NCBI GenBank assembly: GCA_945885475.1
Contig: CAMCYR010000020.1
Location: forward strand, 1 to 55,656
Length of the DNA: 55,656 nucleotides
Source of the DNA: Chitinophaga pinensis
GTDB lineage: Bacteria; Bacteroidota; Bacteroidia; 2-12-FULL-35-15
Direction: 5' to 3'
The notes beneath the pieces were generated by a model. The model was not told where the DNA came from. It saw only the letters and a program-made list of their open reading frames with translations, and did no database searches. The translations under genes and the position numbers were made by a program. How positions within the stretch are numbered: position 1 is the first letter of the stretch; each line of letters starts with the position of its first letter. Shown in pieces: positions 1 to 7,350 of the stretch.

Positions 1-935
1 GAACTTGTTGCTGCTTGTGATGCACCCAAATTTCTATCCATCCATATTTTTCCTGTTGTTGGGTTGGTTACATTTACCACTGCAGTTGCACCTGCACAAT
101 TTACGGTGCCAGCGGGGAAAGCAACAGAAACAACTGTGCCGCAGACTTCATACCAAGCGCTGACGCTATAAAAATTGAGGCATCCCGTTGTACTATTATA
201 TATTTGAAGACCACTTGCTGGACTAACAATTGCATTGCGTTGCGTAGTCGTCATTCTTGGTGGTAAAAAACCTTGATTTGTTGAATTCATTTCTGTAATA
301 GCAGAGGCATTTGGCGTTGCTGTACCTATTCCAATATTGCTACCGTTATTATAAAAATTAGCCCCATTTAAAATCCAATTTGTTCCGTTCCAATAAGGAG
401 TATTACCTGCTAATGTTCCAGCACTTAATAAACCACTTGGGCCGGTTGCGCCAGGCAAACCTGCTGCTCCGTTTGTTCCATCATTTCCTGCAACACCTTG
501 TACCCCTTGCGGACCAATTGGTCCAATGCTGCCATCATCTCCTTTTATACCTTTTAATGACACCCAATGTCCACCATTCGCAGTAGTTGTGGTATTTCTG
601 TAATAATAATATCCCGGGAATACACTGTCGGCGCCAATACCTGCAATACCTGTAGCCGTATTAAAAACCAAGAGTCCATCAAAATAATTGGGGTTATTAC
701 TCGCATTAAAAGGCCCCGCATGAGACATAGCGGTATAATTCACAAGATCTACCCGCGGATACAACATGCCTTTTCCTTGGTTGGTAGTGCCGTTCCACAA
801 AGGACTACTAGAAGCATCCATAAAGGCAGAGCTGGTATTAATGGCAGAGTTCGCTGCGTTTTGGTTGACTTTTACCTGTGCCGTAATAATGCTCGAAAAG
901 CTTATTAAGGAAAAGAGTAGGAGTATTTTTTTCAT
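1..935 (-). CDS. Collagen-like / FISUMP-type secreted surface protein (3' end outside window)
   Basis: The frame is open from an ATG at 933-935 down to base 1, giving 311 codons with no stop, so the C-terminus lies outside the window. The first 20 residues form a Sec signal peptide ending in TAQ. Around residues 125-160 there is a short run of Gly-x-y triplets (GDDGSIGPIGPQGVQGVAG), a collagen-like stretch. It is followed by the GIGTATPNASA motif and FLPPRMTTTQRNAI, both common in Bacteroidota surface proteins. The last visible residues, GKIWMDRNLGASQAATSS, match the start of a FISUMP domain (Fibrobacter succinogenes major paralogous domain). I infer a secreted or surface-anchored protein. 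No enzymatic role can be assigned and the anchoring signal would lie in the missing part. Confidence 0.8.
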   Translation of the reverse strand, partial: MKKILLLFSLISFSSIITAQVKVNQNAANSAINTSSAFMDASSSPLWNGTTNQGKGMLYPRVDLVNYTAMSHAGPFNASNNPNYFDGLLVFNTATGIAGIGADSVFPGYYYYRNTTTTANGGHWVSLKGIKGDDGSIGPIGPQGVQGVAGNDGTNGAAGLPGATGPSGLLSAGTLAGNTPYWNGTNWILNGANFYNNGSNIGIGTATPNASAITEMNSTNQGFLPPRMTTTQRNAIVSPASGLQIYNSTTGCLNFYSVSAWYEVCGTVVSVAFPAGTVNCAGATAVVNVTNPTTGKIWMDRNLGASQAATS

Positions 936-1028
936 TATTTTTTTGTTTTGATATTATAATTAGCTGACTGAAATTTTTACTTGCAACAAAGTAAATATAA
1001 AAAAATAAATTGATTATCAGACATAAAC

Positions 1029-1217
1029 TCAAATTAATAAAGCTGTTTCAATTTCGCTGTACGGTATGTTATCGGCTATTTGTATTTGCTTCATCAGTTT
1101 CAAATACTTTTTGGTGGGTTTGCATGCGTACTGTTTTTTAAAATGCTTTTTGTAAAGTTGTTCAAACAGTTGGTCGGCTCGGAAATATAATTCCAATTCA
1201 TTTTTCTGATTTTTCAA
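1029..1217 (-). CDS. Small hypothetical ORF next to a transposase relic
   Basis: A 62-codon frame, rich in Lys, Leu and Gln, that I do not recognise. The reading frame continues upstream without a stop for about 14 codons and meets the TAA of the transposase relic at 1260-1434, in the same frame. It could therefore be read-on DNA behind a decayed transposase rather than a real gene. There is no signal peptide, membrane segment or known motif. It is listed only as a possible gene. Confidence 0.2.
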   Translation of the reverse strand: MKNQKNELELYFRADQLFEQLYKKHFKKQYACKPTKKYLKLMKQIQIADNIPYSEIETALLI

Positions 1218-1259
1218 TTTAAATTTTTCATATTCTACTTTTCTGTTTCTAAATGATTC

Positions 1260-1434
1260 TTATTTAATTCGTCTTCTTTCCTTTAAAATAGAATCTCCTC
1301 GACCAGAATAAACATCTGCAGGCATTACGTTTTGTAATGATTCATTTCTTTCGTCATTTGGTAGTATATCTAAATCTTTATAAATAATCTGCTTTAATTC
1401 CCAAAGACTTTTTTTCTTACCATCGAATTTTGTT
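1260..1434 (-). pseudogene. C-terminal relic of an IS3-type (integrase core) transposase
   Basis: Translating the minus strand from about 1434 to the TAA at 1260-1262 gives a peptide containing LPNDERNESLQNVMPADVY followed by SGRGDSILKERRRIK. This matches the end of rve-type transposases, where the consensus runs YNxxRYHExLxNVTPADVYFGR and then a basic ILxxRxxIK tail. There is an in-frame stop just upstream and no N-terminal or DDE region nearby, so only the tail of the element remains. I see no terminal inverted repeats. It marks an old insertion between the flanking surface-protein genes. Confidence 0.7.
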
Positions 1435-1460
1435 TAATTTTTTAACTTTGTTTACATTTG
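1430..1460 (+). promoter_or_regulatory. Bacteroidota-type promoter for the cyclophilin gene
   Basis: TTG at 1430-1432 is followed after exactly 20 nt by TACATTTG at 1453-1460, which fits the TTG / TAnnTTTG promoter consensus of Bacteroidota. The ATG at 1465 begins four bases after the -7 box, so the predicted mRNA would have almost no 5' leader. Confidence 0.6.
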
Positions 1461-1464
1461 ATAA

Positions 1465-2595
1465 ATGAAACAATACATTTCAGCGGCAATCTTTTTAGTG
1501 CTTTTCATGAACGCAAACATCGCGTTCTCCCAATCGCGCAGCTTCACAGGCAAGCCCATCTATCAAATCTTAACAAAACGAGCAGGAATTACCATTGGAA
1601 CAACTACTGTTGAACTTTTCCCAAACATCGCTCCGCATCATGTTAGCAATTTCGATAGTCTGGTGAGCTTCCAGTATTTTGACACTACCGCCTTTCATCG
1701 TGTAATTCCCGGTTTTATGATTCAAGGTGGAGATCCTAATTCAAGACATCTTCCAAGATCCACTTGGGGTAACGGTGATCCAAGTCAGCCAACCGTGCCC
1801 GCGGAGTTCAGTGCCGCAAAACATCTAAGAGGTGCGCTTTCTGCTGCTAGAGATACTTCCATCAATAGCGCGAACTCACAATTTTTTATTTGTGTTGCAC
1901 CTGCTGCCTGGCTTAACGGACAATATTCTGTTTATGGCCGTGTCATATCCGGAATGAACATCGTTGATACCATCGTAAGTGCTCCGAGAGATTCGGTGGA
2001 CAATCCCTATCAGAAAATTGAAATGTTTGTGACCTATATTGGATCAAACGATACGGTTCCGAATGCACCTTTATTGAATCTGCCCGTTTCCGGATCGGCA
2101 AGTGCTTCATCAGCAAGAGCATTAAAATGGTTTGCTGAAAGTGATGGAATTATTTACCACGTTGAGGTATCCACCGACTCGCTTTTCTCAACTTTCTATC
2201 GATCAGTTGATGTAGGGACAAATGCATATACTGTAACCGGACTAACAGCTGCAACCAGGTATTACTGGAGAATAAAAACTAATAATGGCGGTCATAATAG
2301 CGGCTATTCATCGGTGTGGAATTTTTACGTATCAGGTGTAGGAATTCAGGAAAATACCGATGTTACAAATAGTAACATTTCACCGAACCCAAGTTCCGGA
2401 CTATTCACTTTCTCGAATGTGGAAAAAGAAAATATGATCGAAATTTTTGACATCACCGGAAAAAGTATTTTGAAAACAAGCGCTCAAAACACTTCTTGCG
2501 CTATTGATTTAACGAACAAAGCAAAAGGATTATATTTTTATAGCATCCGTTCTAAAAACAGAAAAGTGCAACAAGGGAAAATCATTCTACAGTAA
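1465..2595 (+). CDS. Secreted cyclophilin-type peptidyl-prolyl isomerase with FN3-like and T9SS sorting domains
   Basis: The 376-residue product starts with a Sec signal peptide (to about residue 22, AFSQ). Residues about 33-195 are a cyclophilin domain with the signature FHRVIPGFMIQGGDPNS and the downstream SQFFICVAPAAWLNGQYSVYGRV block. These carry the usual catalytic Arg (FHR) and Gln and Phe positions, so proline isomerisation is likely. Residues about 197-288 look like a fibronectin type III module (TGLTAATRYYWRIKT). The last 75 residues are a type A T9SS sorting domain with NPSSGLF, IFDITGK and KGLYFYSI. Known cyclophilins of this kind assist folding outside the cytoplasm. I infer export through Sec and then T9SS, so it probably acts at the cell surface or in the medium. 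Confidence 0.88.
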   Translation: MKQYISAAIFLVLFMNANIAFSQSRSFTGKPIYQILTKRAGITIGTTTVELFPNIAPHHVSNFDSLVSFQYFDTTAFHRVIPGFMIQGGDPNSRHLPRSTWGNGDPSQPTVPAEFSAAKHLRGALSAARDTSINSANSQFFICVAPAAWLNGQYSVYGRVISGMNIVDTIVSAPRDSVDNPYQKIEMFVTYIGSNDTVPNAPLLNLPVSGSASASSARALKWFAESDGIIYHVEVSTDSLFSTFYRSVDVGTNAYTVTGLTAATRYYWRIKTNNGGHNSGYSSVWNFYVSGVGIQENTDVTNSNISPNPSSGLFTFSNVEKENMIEIFDITGKSILKTSAQNTSCAIDLTNKAKGLYFYSIRSKNRKVQQGKIILQ

Positions 2596-2676
2596 TTCAG
2601 CACAAATTAAACAAATAAATGCAGATTATTTGTCTGTGAAAATTTGAGAAATCGGTGGCTTAAACCAAAAATTTAT

Positions 2677-3183
2677 ATGAAAAAATTAATCGTCATCTCA
2701 ATTGCTATTCTTTCTTTCAGCACAGCATCCGCACAATTAATGTCGCTGGGCTTTGTAAAAAACTGTATGAGTTACAATAGGACGGCTTATGAAAATGAAT
2801 TGTTTAAAAAGCATTATTTCAAGGTAGAACAGGCAGTGGAAAATCCACAGAATGCATTGCTAAAAGGGGCTACATCTTATTCAAATGAAAAAGATGCTGC
2901 AAATGGTGAAATCAAAGTGTTATCGTTGATTACCGACAAACAAAAAATTACAGAACTTTATTTTGTGAACGGACCGAAAAATGATTTTTCAAAAAACTTC
3001 GCAGAGGTATACAATCAAATGGTGTCGTTCTTCAATAATCAAACATCCTTTAAAAGTGCGAAGTACAATGTGGATGTTACAAAGTTCACAAAAGATAAAA
3101 TAGCTTATTATGTTTACAAGCTGAAAGAAATAATGGTAATTGTAGTTTCGGATTTGAAATTGGAAGAGAGGTATTTTAAATAG
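2677..3183 (+). CDS. Small secreted protein of unknown function
   Basis: I do not recognise a family. The start is set at the ATG at 2677 because the next residues form a clean Sec signal peptide (MKKLIVISIAILSFSTASAQ). The frame is open further upstream to a TTG at 2644, but that would put polar residues in front of the signal. The 168-residue product has no T9SS tail and no lipobox. It is mixed alpha/beta in composition, with one Cys after the signal. It lies about 80 bp after the cyclophilin gene on the same strand, so it may be co-transcribed. A soluble periplasmic or secreted location is inferred from the signal only. Confidence 0.65.
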   Translation: MKKLIVISIAILSFSTASAQLMSLGFVKNCMSYNRTAYENELFKKHYFKVEQAVENPQNALLKGATSYSNEKDAANGEIKVLSLITDKQKITELYFVNGPKNDFSKNFAEVYNQMVSFFNNQTSFKSAKYNVDVTKFTKDKIAYYVYKLKEIMVIVVSDLKLEERYFK

Positions 3184-3205
3184 GCCATACGGACCATGCT
3201 CAAGC

Positions 3206-3783
3206 TGATCGTAGATTTTTCATTTCGATTAGCGGAACAAGAACGCTTCTCGATACATTCCTCCTTTGGTCGGAATTACTCGAAGTGACATTATCTTTTG
3301 AATTTCGAGATTGTAACCTTTCTCCTGATAGTAGATTTTTTAGTTCGATTAGCGGAACAAGAAAGCTTCTCGATACATTCCTCCTTTGGTCGGAATTACT
3401 CGAAGTGACATTATCTTTTGAATTTTCGAGATTGCAACCTTTCACCTGACAGTGTTTATGTAGTTCGAGTAGCGGCAAAAGAACGCTTCTCGATACATTC
3501 CTCCTTTTGTCGGAATTACTCGAAGTGACATTGTCTTTTGAATTTCGAGATTGTACCCTTTTCACCTGACAGTGTTTTTTTAGTTCGATTAGCGGAACAA
3601 GAACGCTTCTCGATACATTCCTCCTTTGGTCGGAATTACTCGAAGTGACATTATCTTTTGAATTTCGAGATTGTAACCTTTCACCTGATAGCGGATTTTT
3701 TAGTTCGATTAGCGGAACAAGAGCGCTTCTCGATACATTCCTCCATTTGTCGGAATTACTCGAAGTGACATTATCTTTTGAAT
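3206..3783. repeat. Tandem array, 4.8 copies of a 120-bp unit
   Basis: The anchor CTTCTCGATACATTCCTCC occurs at 3246, 3366, 3486, 3606 and 3726, exactly 120 bp apart each time. Copies differ by point changes and by small compensating indels (for example aattttcgag against aatttcgaga). Each unit contains the near-mirror blocks TTCGATTAGCGG and GGAATTACTCGAA, so it can fold on itself. There are no unique spacers, so this is not a CRISPR. The array stops about 8 bp before the stop codon of the small lipoprotein gene on the minus strand. Confidence 0.9.
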
Positions 3784-3790
3784 ACTACTT

Positions 3791-4003
3791 CTAGCATCCA
3801 TCCCCCTCAGACAACTTCCCGTCTTTGTAATCACCTTTCACTATTTGATAAAAATTTGGTAATACATTTCGTGTCCATTTAGCAATAGAATCTACAGGTG
3901 TAGTTGGAGCAGCAACATTTTTCGTTAAGTCAGGGTTTTCTACTGGAGCTTTACCACATGCCAATACAAAGAAAAGTAAGGGTAAAAAGATTAATTTTTT
4001 CAT
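3791..4003 (-). CDS. Small lipoprotein of unknown function
   Basis: The 70-residue product has a lipoprotein signal peptide with lipobox VLAC at residues 13-16, so the mature protein begins at Cys16 and is about 55 residues long. The rest is polar (APVENPDLTKN, then WTRNVLPNFYQIVKGDYKDGKLSEGDGC) and ends in Cys. No family is recognised. The gene lies 22 bp downstream of the response-regulator gene on the same strand, so it may be the last gene of the two-component operon. Its 3' end touches the 120-bp repeat array. The signal peptide supports it as a real gene; the function is unknown. Confidence 0.65.
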   Translation of the reverse strand: MKKLIFLPLLFFVLACGKAPVENPDLTKNVAAPTTPVDSIAKWTRNVLPNFYQIVKGDYKDGKLSEGDGC

Positions 4004-4025
4004 GTGATTTATTTATAAATAGAAT

Positions 4026-4721
4026 TTATTTTCCTGTCAATAGCTTAAATCCTTTTCCGTGAACGTTAATTAATTCAACAGCAGTATCTTCTTTGAGATA
4101 TTTCCGGAGCTTCGCAATATACACATCCATACTTCTTCCGTTAAAATAATTATCATCATTCCAGATAGATTTCAGAGCAAAATTACGATCCAAAACGTCA
4201 TTTTCGTGGAGGCATAGCAATTTCAGGAGTTCTGCTTCTTTTGTTGTTAGCTTATGCTGCGCGCCATTCAGATCCAAGACCTGATGTTTGTAATCAAATT
4301 TATATTTCCCGATCTTAAATTCTTCCTGATCCGTATTTTTAACCGATTTATTATCTGTTCTTCGCAAAATAGCTTTTATGCGCATCAGCAATTCTTCCAT
4401 GCTGAAAGGCTTCGTGATATAATCGTCAGCGCCAATAGTAAAACCTTCGAGTGCATCCTCTTTCATAGATTTAGCAGTTAAGAAGACAATAGGAATATTG
4501 ATATCAATTGCCCGAATCTCTTTTGCTAGTGTGAAACCATCTTTTATCGGCATCATCACATCCAAAATACAAATGCCAAATTTATCTTTGGAAAAAACAT
4601 CATATCCTTGCTTCCCATTTACAGCAAGCACCGTTGAATATCCTTTTGCGTCCAAATATTCTTTTAATAGACTTCCTAAATTGGGATCATCCTCGACCAA
4701 TAAAACTTTAATTTTTTCCAT
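4026..4721 (-). CDS. OmpR/PhoB-family DNA-binding response regulator
   Basis: The 231-residue product has a receiver domain (residues 1-120) and a winged-helix effector domain (about 130-231). The receiver has the acidic pair E10-D11-D12, the phosphoacceptor Asp54 in LDVMMP, the conserved Thr in VFLTAKS and the Lys in ITKPFS. The C-terminal half carries LTTKEAELLKLLCLHEN, NYFNGRSMDVYIAKLRKYL and VHGKGFKL, typical of OmpR-type DNA-binding domains. The gene starts 40 bp after the end of the sensor kinase gene, so the two form one operon with the kinase first. It resembles the RprY-type regulators of Bacteroidota. The target genes are unknown; the divergent lipoprotein at 6534 is a candidate. 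Confidence 0.93.
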   Translation of the reverse strand: MEKIKVLLVEDDPNLGSLLKEYLDAKGYSTVLAVNGKQGYDVFSKDKFGICILDVMMPIKDGFTLAKEIRAIDINIPIVFLTAKSMKEDALEGFTIGADDYITKPFSMEELLMRIKAILRRTDNKSVKNTDQEEFKIGKYKFDYKHQVLDLNGAQHKLTTKEAELLKLLCLHENDVLDRNFALKSIWNDDNYFNGRSMDVYIAKLRKYLKEDTAVELINVHGKGFKLLTGK

Positions 4722-4761
4722 AATGGCAATTTAATTATTTTAACTCAGGTATGAAATTAAT

Positions 4762-6366
4762 TTAATCACTATAAGGCAAATACAATGTAAACGTACTTCC
4801 TTTACCTAATTCACTTTCAACTTTTATTGATCCGCCATGCTTTTCCACCACTGCTTTCACATAACTCAATCCCAATCCAAAACCTTTCACATTATGAATA
4901 TTTCCCGTCGGGACACGGTACATCGTATCAAAGATACGTTTCTGATTTTCTTTGCTTATTCCAATACCGCTGTCCTGCACGGAGATGAAAACACCTTCAT
5001 CATCACTGCTTGTCGTAATTTTAATCACCGGTTTTTCCTTGGAGTATTTCAGGGCATTATCGATGAGATTAAAAATAATATTTGTCAGGTGGATCCGATC
5101 AGCCTGGATCACAGCTCTAACTGCATTTAGTTCAGTGTGCATTTCTCCGTCTTTATTTTCAACCTGTAAATTGATGTTGTGAATTGATTGTTCGATCAGT
5201 GTATGAACATCAATATTTTGTATCTTCAACTTAAATTCTCCCTTGTCTAGGATTGCTGTTTGCAGAATATTTTCAACCAGTAAACTCAGGCGTTTGTTCT
5301 CATCACCAATCATTTTTACATAATTGCTGATCCTTTCCTGCGACTTCTCCACGGACCTATCATTCAATACTTCTACAGCCAAAGAGATTGTAGAAATTGG
5401 CGTTTTGAACTCATGTGTCATATTGCTGATAAAGTCATTTTTAATTTCAGACAATTTTTTCTGTTTAAAAATAGTAGAGATCGTATAATAGAAAGAAAAA
5501 ATAAGTGTAAGCATAAACGCCAAGGAAACTAGTAACAACACCCACATCGTGCTTAACAAATAGTTTTGCTGATTGGGAAAATAAACAGACAAAAATTGAG
5601 GTTTGATAAAAACATTATCAGGAGATAGATTTACTTTGAATGGAGAATCATAAATTTTCTTCCTTTGATCGGAGATAACAACAGAATCGGAAGGAATATT
5701 TTTAGAATTGGTAAGTCCGAAAATATAATTTGCAGCAATTCCTTTTTGCAAAAGTTCGAATTTCAATATTGAATCGAGCAATACGGTATCCACTTTCGGT
5801 GAAAAACCATTGTAGATGTTGACGGAGATCAACTCATCGAAAATATCATTCACCATCGCATTTTTGTGTGAGATCCAGTTTTGATCAGAGCCGGCAGCGA
5901 ACTGCTGAAAAAAGGATGGACCATCTGTTTTTGTACGGGTATCGAAATTGCCGGAAGTAGTATCACTGGAATATTCTTTCTTACGCATTTTTTTTACAAT
6001 GACACCATTTGAATCTGAAGCGTATTCTTCAATGATCTTTACATTCACATTGTTGTTGCGTAAAATACAATTTGCTTTATCGTTCATGGAATCACAAACC
6101 AACGGCTTCCCTTTTACTGAAGGGCTATTCAGGTTTGTTGTAATAATTCCCTGCTTTCTGAGGTTAAATTTTCTGGTGATCTTTGCAGCGGTTTGCTGCT
6201 TTTCCATTCTTAATACTACATTGTTGAGCGCTTCACTAACACTTTGTTCGAAGCGCTGTTCCCCTAGCGTAACAGCATTGTTTACCCAATAAACCTGAAT
6301 GGCTATCAATCCGATCAAAGCCAAACCTGCCATGATGCTTATAATGCTTATGTTTCCTTTATTCAT
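4762..6366 (-). CDS. Membrane-bound sensor histidine kinase
   Basis: The 534-residue product has a transmembrane helix at about residues 7-29, a periplasmic sensor region of about 240 residues with no recognised ligand fold, and a second helix at about 270-296. The cytoplasmic kinase follows: the H-box SNMTHEFKTPIST with phospho-accepting His318, the N-box IIFNLIDNALKYS, the G1 box DSGIGI and the G2 box GFGLGLSYV. It should autophosphorylate and pass phosphate to Asp54 of the response regulator encoded immediately downstream. There is no HAMP or PAS domain. A TATTTTTG -7 box lies at 6378-6385 on the minus strand, just upstream of the ATG. Confidence 0.93.
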   Translation of the reverse strand: MNKGNISIISIMAGLALIGLIAIQVYWVNNAVTLGEQRFEQSVSEALNNVVLRMEKQQTAAKITRKFNLRKQGIITTNLNSPSVKGKPLVCDSMNDKANCILRNNNVNVKIIEEYASDSNGVIVKKMRKKEYSSDTTSGNFDTRTKTDGPSFFQQFAAGSDQNWISHKNAMVNDIFDELISVNIYNGFSPKVDTVLLDSILKFELLQKGIAANYIFGLTNSKNIPSDSVVISDQRKKIYDSPFKVNLSPDNVFIKPQFLSVYFPNQQNYLLSTMWVLLLVSLAFMLTLIFSFYYTISTIFKQKKLSEIKNDFISNMTHEFKTPISTISLAVEVLNDRSVEKSQERISNYVKMIGDENKRLSLLVENILQTAILDKGEFKLKIQNIDVHTLIEQSIHNINLQVENKDGEMHTELNAVRAVIQADRIHLTNIIFNLIDNALKYSKEKPVIKITTSSDDEGVFISVQDSGIGISKENQKRIFDTMYRVPTGNIHNVKGFGLGLSYVKAVVEKHGGSIKVESELGKGSTFTLYLPYSD

Positions 6367-6470
6367 AATTAATATAACAAAAATAGATGATTACCTCTTG
6401 TTACCACTCACCTTAACATAATTTAACAGCCATTAACAGCACTTTAACATTCTCAAACCCTATTGTGTAT

Positions 6471-6478
6471 TATGTTTG
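6471..6478 (+). promoter_or_regulatory. -7 box upstream of the divergent lipoprotein gene
   Basis: TATGTTTG at 6471-6478 fits TAnnTTTG and lies 55 bp before the ATG at 6534. No TTG is found 19-21 nt upstream. Together with CAAAAATA at 6378-6385, which is a minus-strand box for the kinase operon, it makes the 6367-6533 gap a divergent promoter region. Confidence 0.4.
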
Positions 6479-6533
6479 CTGAGGAAAATTTCGACTAAAA
6501 AAAGAAATCGTATTCATCAATAAAAAATTAAGC

Positions 6534-7211
6534 ATGAAAAAAATATACCAGATCGGTTTTATAGCGTGTATGCTATTACTAGTAGGAATCATCGTTAGCT
6601 CTTGCGGACAAAATCCAACAATAAAAACAATTACTATTGTCAACGGGGATACCACAATTTCAGAAGGAGAATTTAATGAAAAGGAATTCGCTGAAATGGG
6701 AAAACACATTGAAATTTCAATGACCGAAGATAGTGATGGATCAGAAAAAAGAATAAAAAAGATCCTCATCCATGATGAGAATGAAGAGAACAAGGCACGT
6801 ATTGAATCAACAAACAAGAACGATCAAGAAGAGCGGAAAGTTCAGGTAACAAGGAATGAAAATGGAACAGAAACAAGAATCATCGTCAAGAAAGTAGAGG
6901 AGAACAATCCGAAAGAAACAAGAAAAATTGTTAAAAAAGAAACTGGAATAGTTTCTGAAGTAAAAGAAAACAATAGCCTGAATCTGAACATCAGTATTAA
7001 AAACACAACAGCAAGAATAACAGTAGAAACAATTAGTAGAGAGGCTTTGAACATAAGTGTCTTAAACGAGAACGGGAAACAGATCTTTTATGATACTCAA
7101 AAAATAGGAGGAAAATACAACAAAGAAATTCCTTTAGGCAAAAAAGGAACGTACTTTTTAAACCTCATTCAAAATAAAAATTCGACAGCAGAAAAAATCA
7201 TTATTGAGTAG
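6534..7211 (+). CDS. Lipoprotein with highly charged middle and sorting-domain-like C-terminus
   Basis: The 225-residue product has a lipoprotein signal with the lipobox VSSC at residues 22-25. Residues about 55-145 are extremely rich in Glu, Lys, Arg and Asn (for example EERKVQVTRNENGTETR) and probably extended or coiled. The last 75 residues (SISREALNISVLNENGKQ, then KGTYFLNLIQ and AEKIIIE) resemble a type A T9SS sorting domain or DUF3244-like fold. A lipobox together with such a tail is unusual. The gene is transcribed away from the kinase/regulator operon across a 167-bp gap, so it may be a regulatory target or an accessory sensor of that system. That is inference from position only. A terminator follows at 7257. 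Confidence 0.75.
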   Translation: MKKIYQIGFIACMLLLVGIIVSSCGQNPTIKTITIVNGDTTISEGEFNEKEFAEMGKHIEISMTEDSDGSEKRIKKILIHDENEENKARIESTNKNDQEERKVQVTRNENGTETRIIVKKVEENNPKETRKIVKKETGIVSEVKENNSLNLNISIKNTTARITVETISREALNISVLNENGKQIFYDTQKIGGKYNKEIPLGKKGTYFLNLIQNKNSTAEKIIIE

Positions 7212-7256
7212 ATCAACGTTTTTTATCCCCAAAATTTCCTGCTAATTAACAATGAA

Positions 7257-7281
7257 TAAAAGGCTCCGCAAGGAGTCTTTT
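7257..7281 (+). terminator. Rho-independent terminator after the lipoprotein gene
   Basis: Stem AGGCTCC (7261-7267), loop GCAA, stem GGAGTCT with one G-U pair, flanked by AAAA on the left and a T run on the right. Confidence 0.8.
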
Positions 7282-7350
7282 TATTTCTAATTATTTACTA
7301 ATTTTACAGGAATCAACAACTAAACGCTTCGCGGCATCCACGTTCATATT

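Noticed and set aside
3200-3565. A 121-codon open frame on the minus strand across the 120-bp repeats
   Set aside because: It consists only of the repeated unit read in one frame (120 is a multiple of 3), has no signal, domain or start context, and low-complexity repeats of this kind stay open by chance.
3206-3783. CRISPR array
   Set aside because: Whole 120-bp units are repeated, with no unique spacers and no cas genes.
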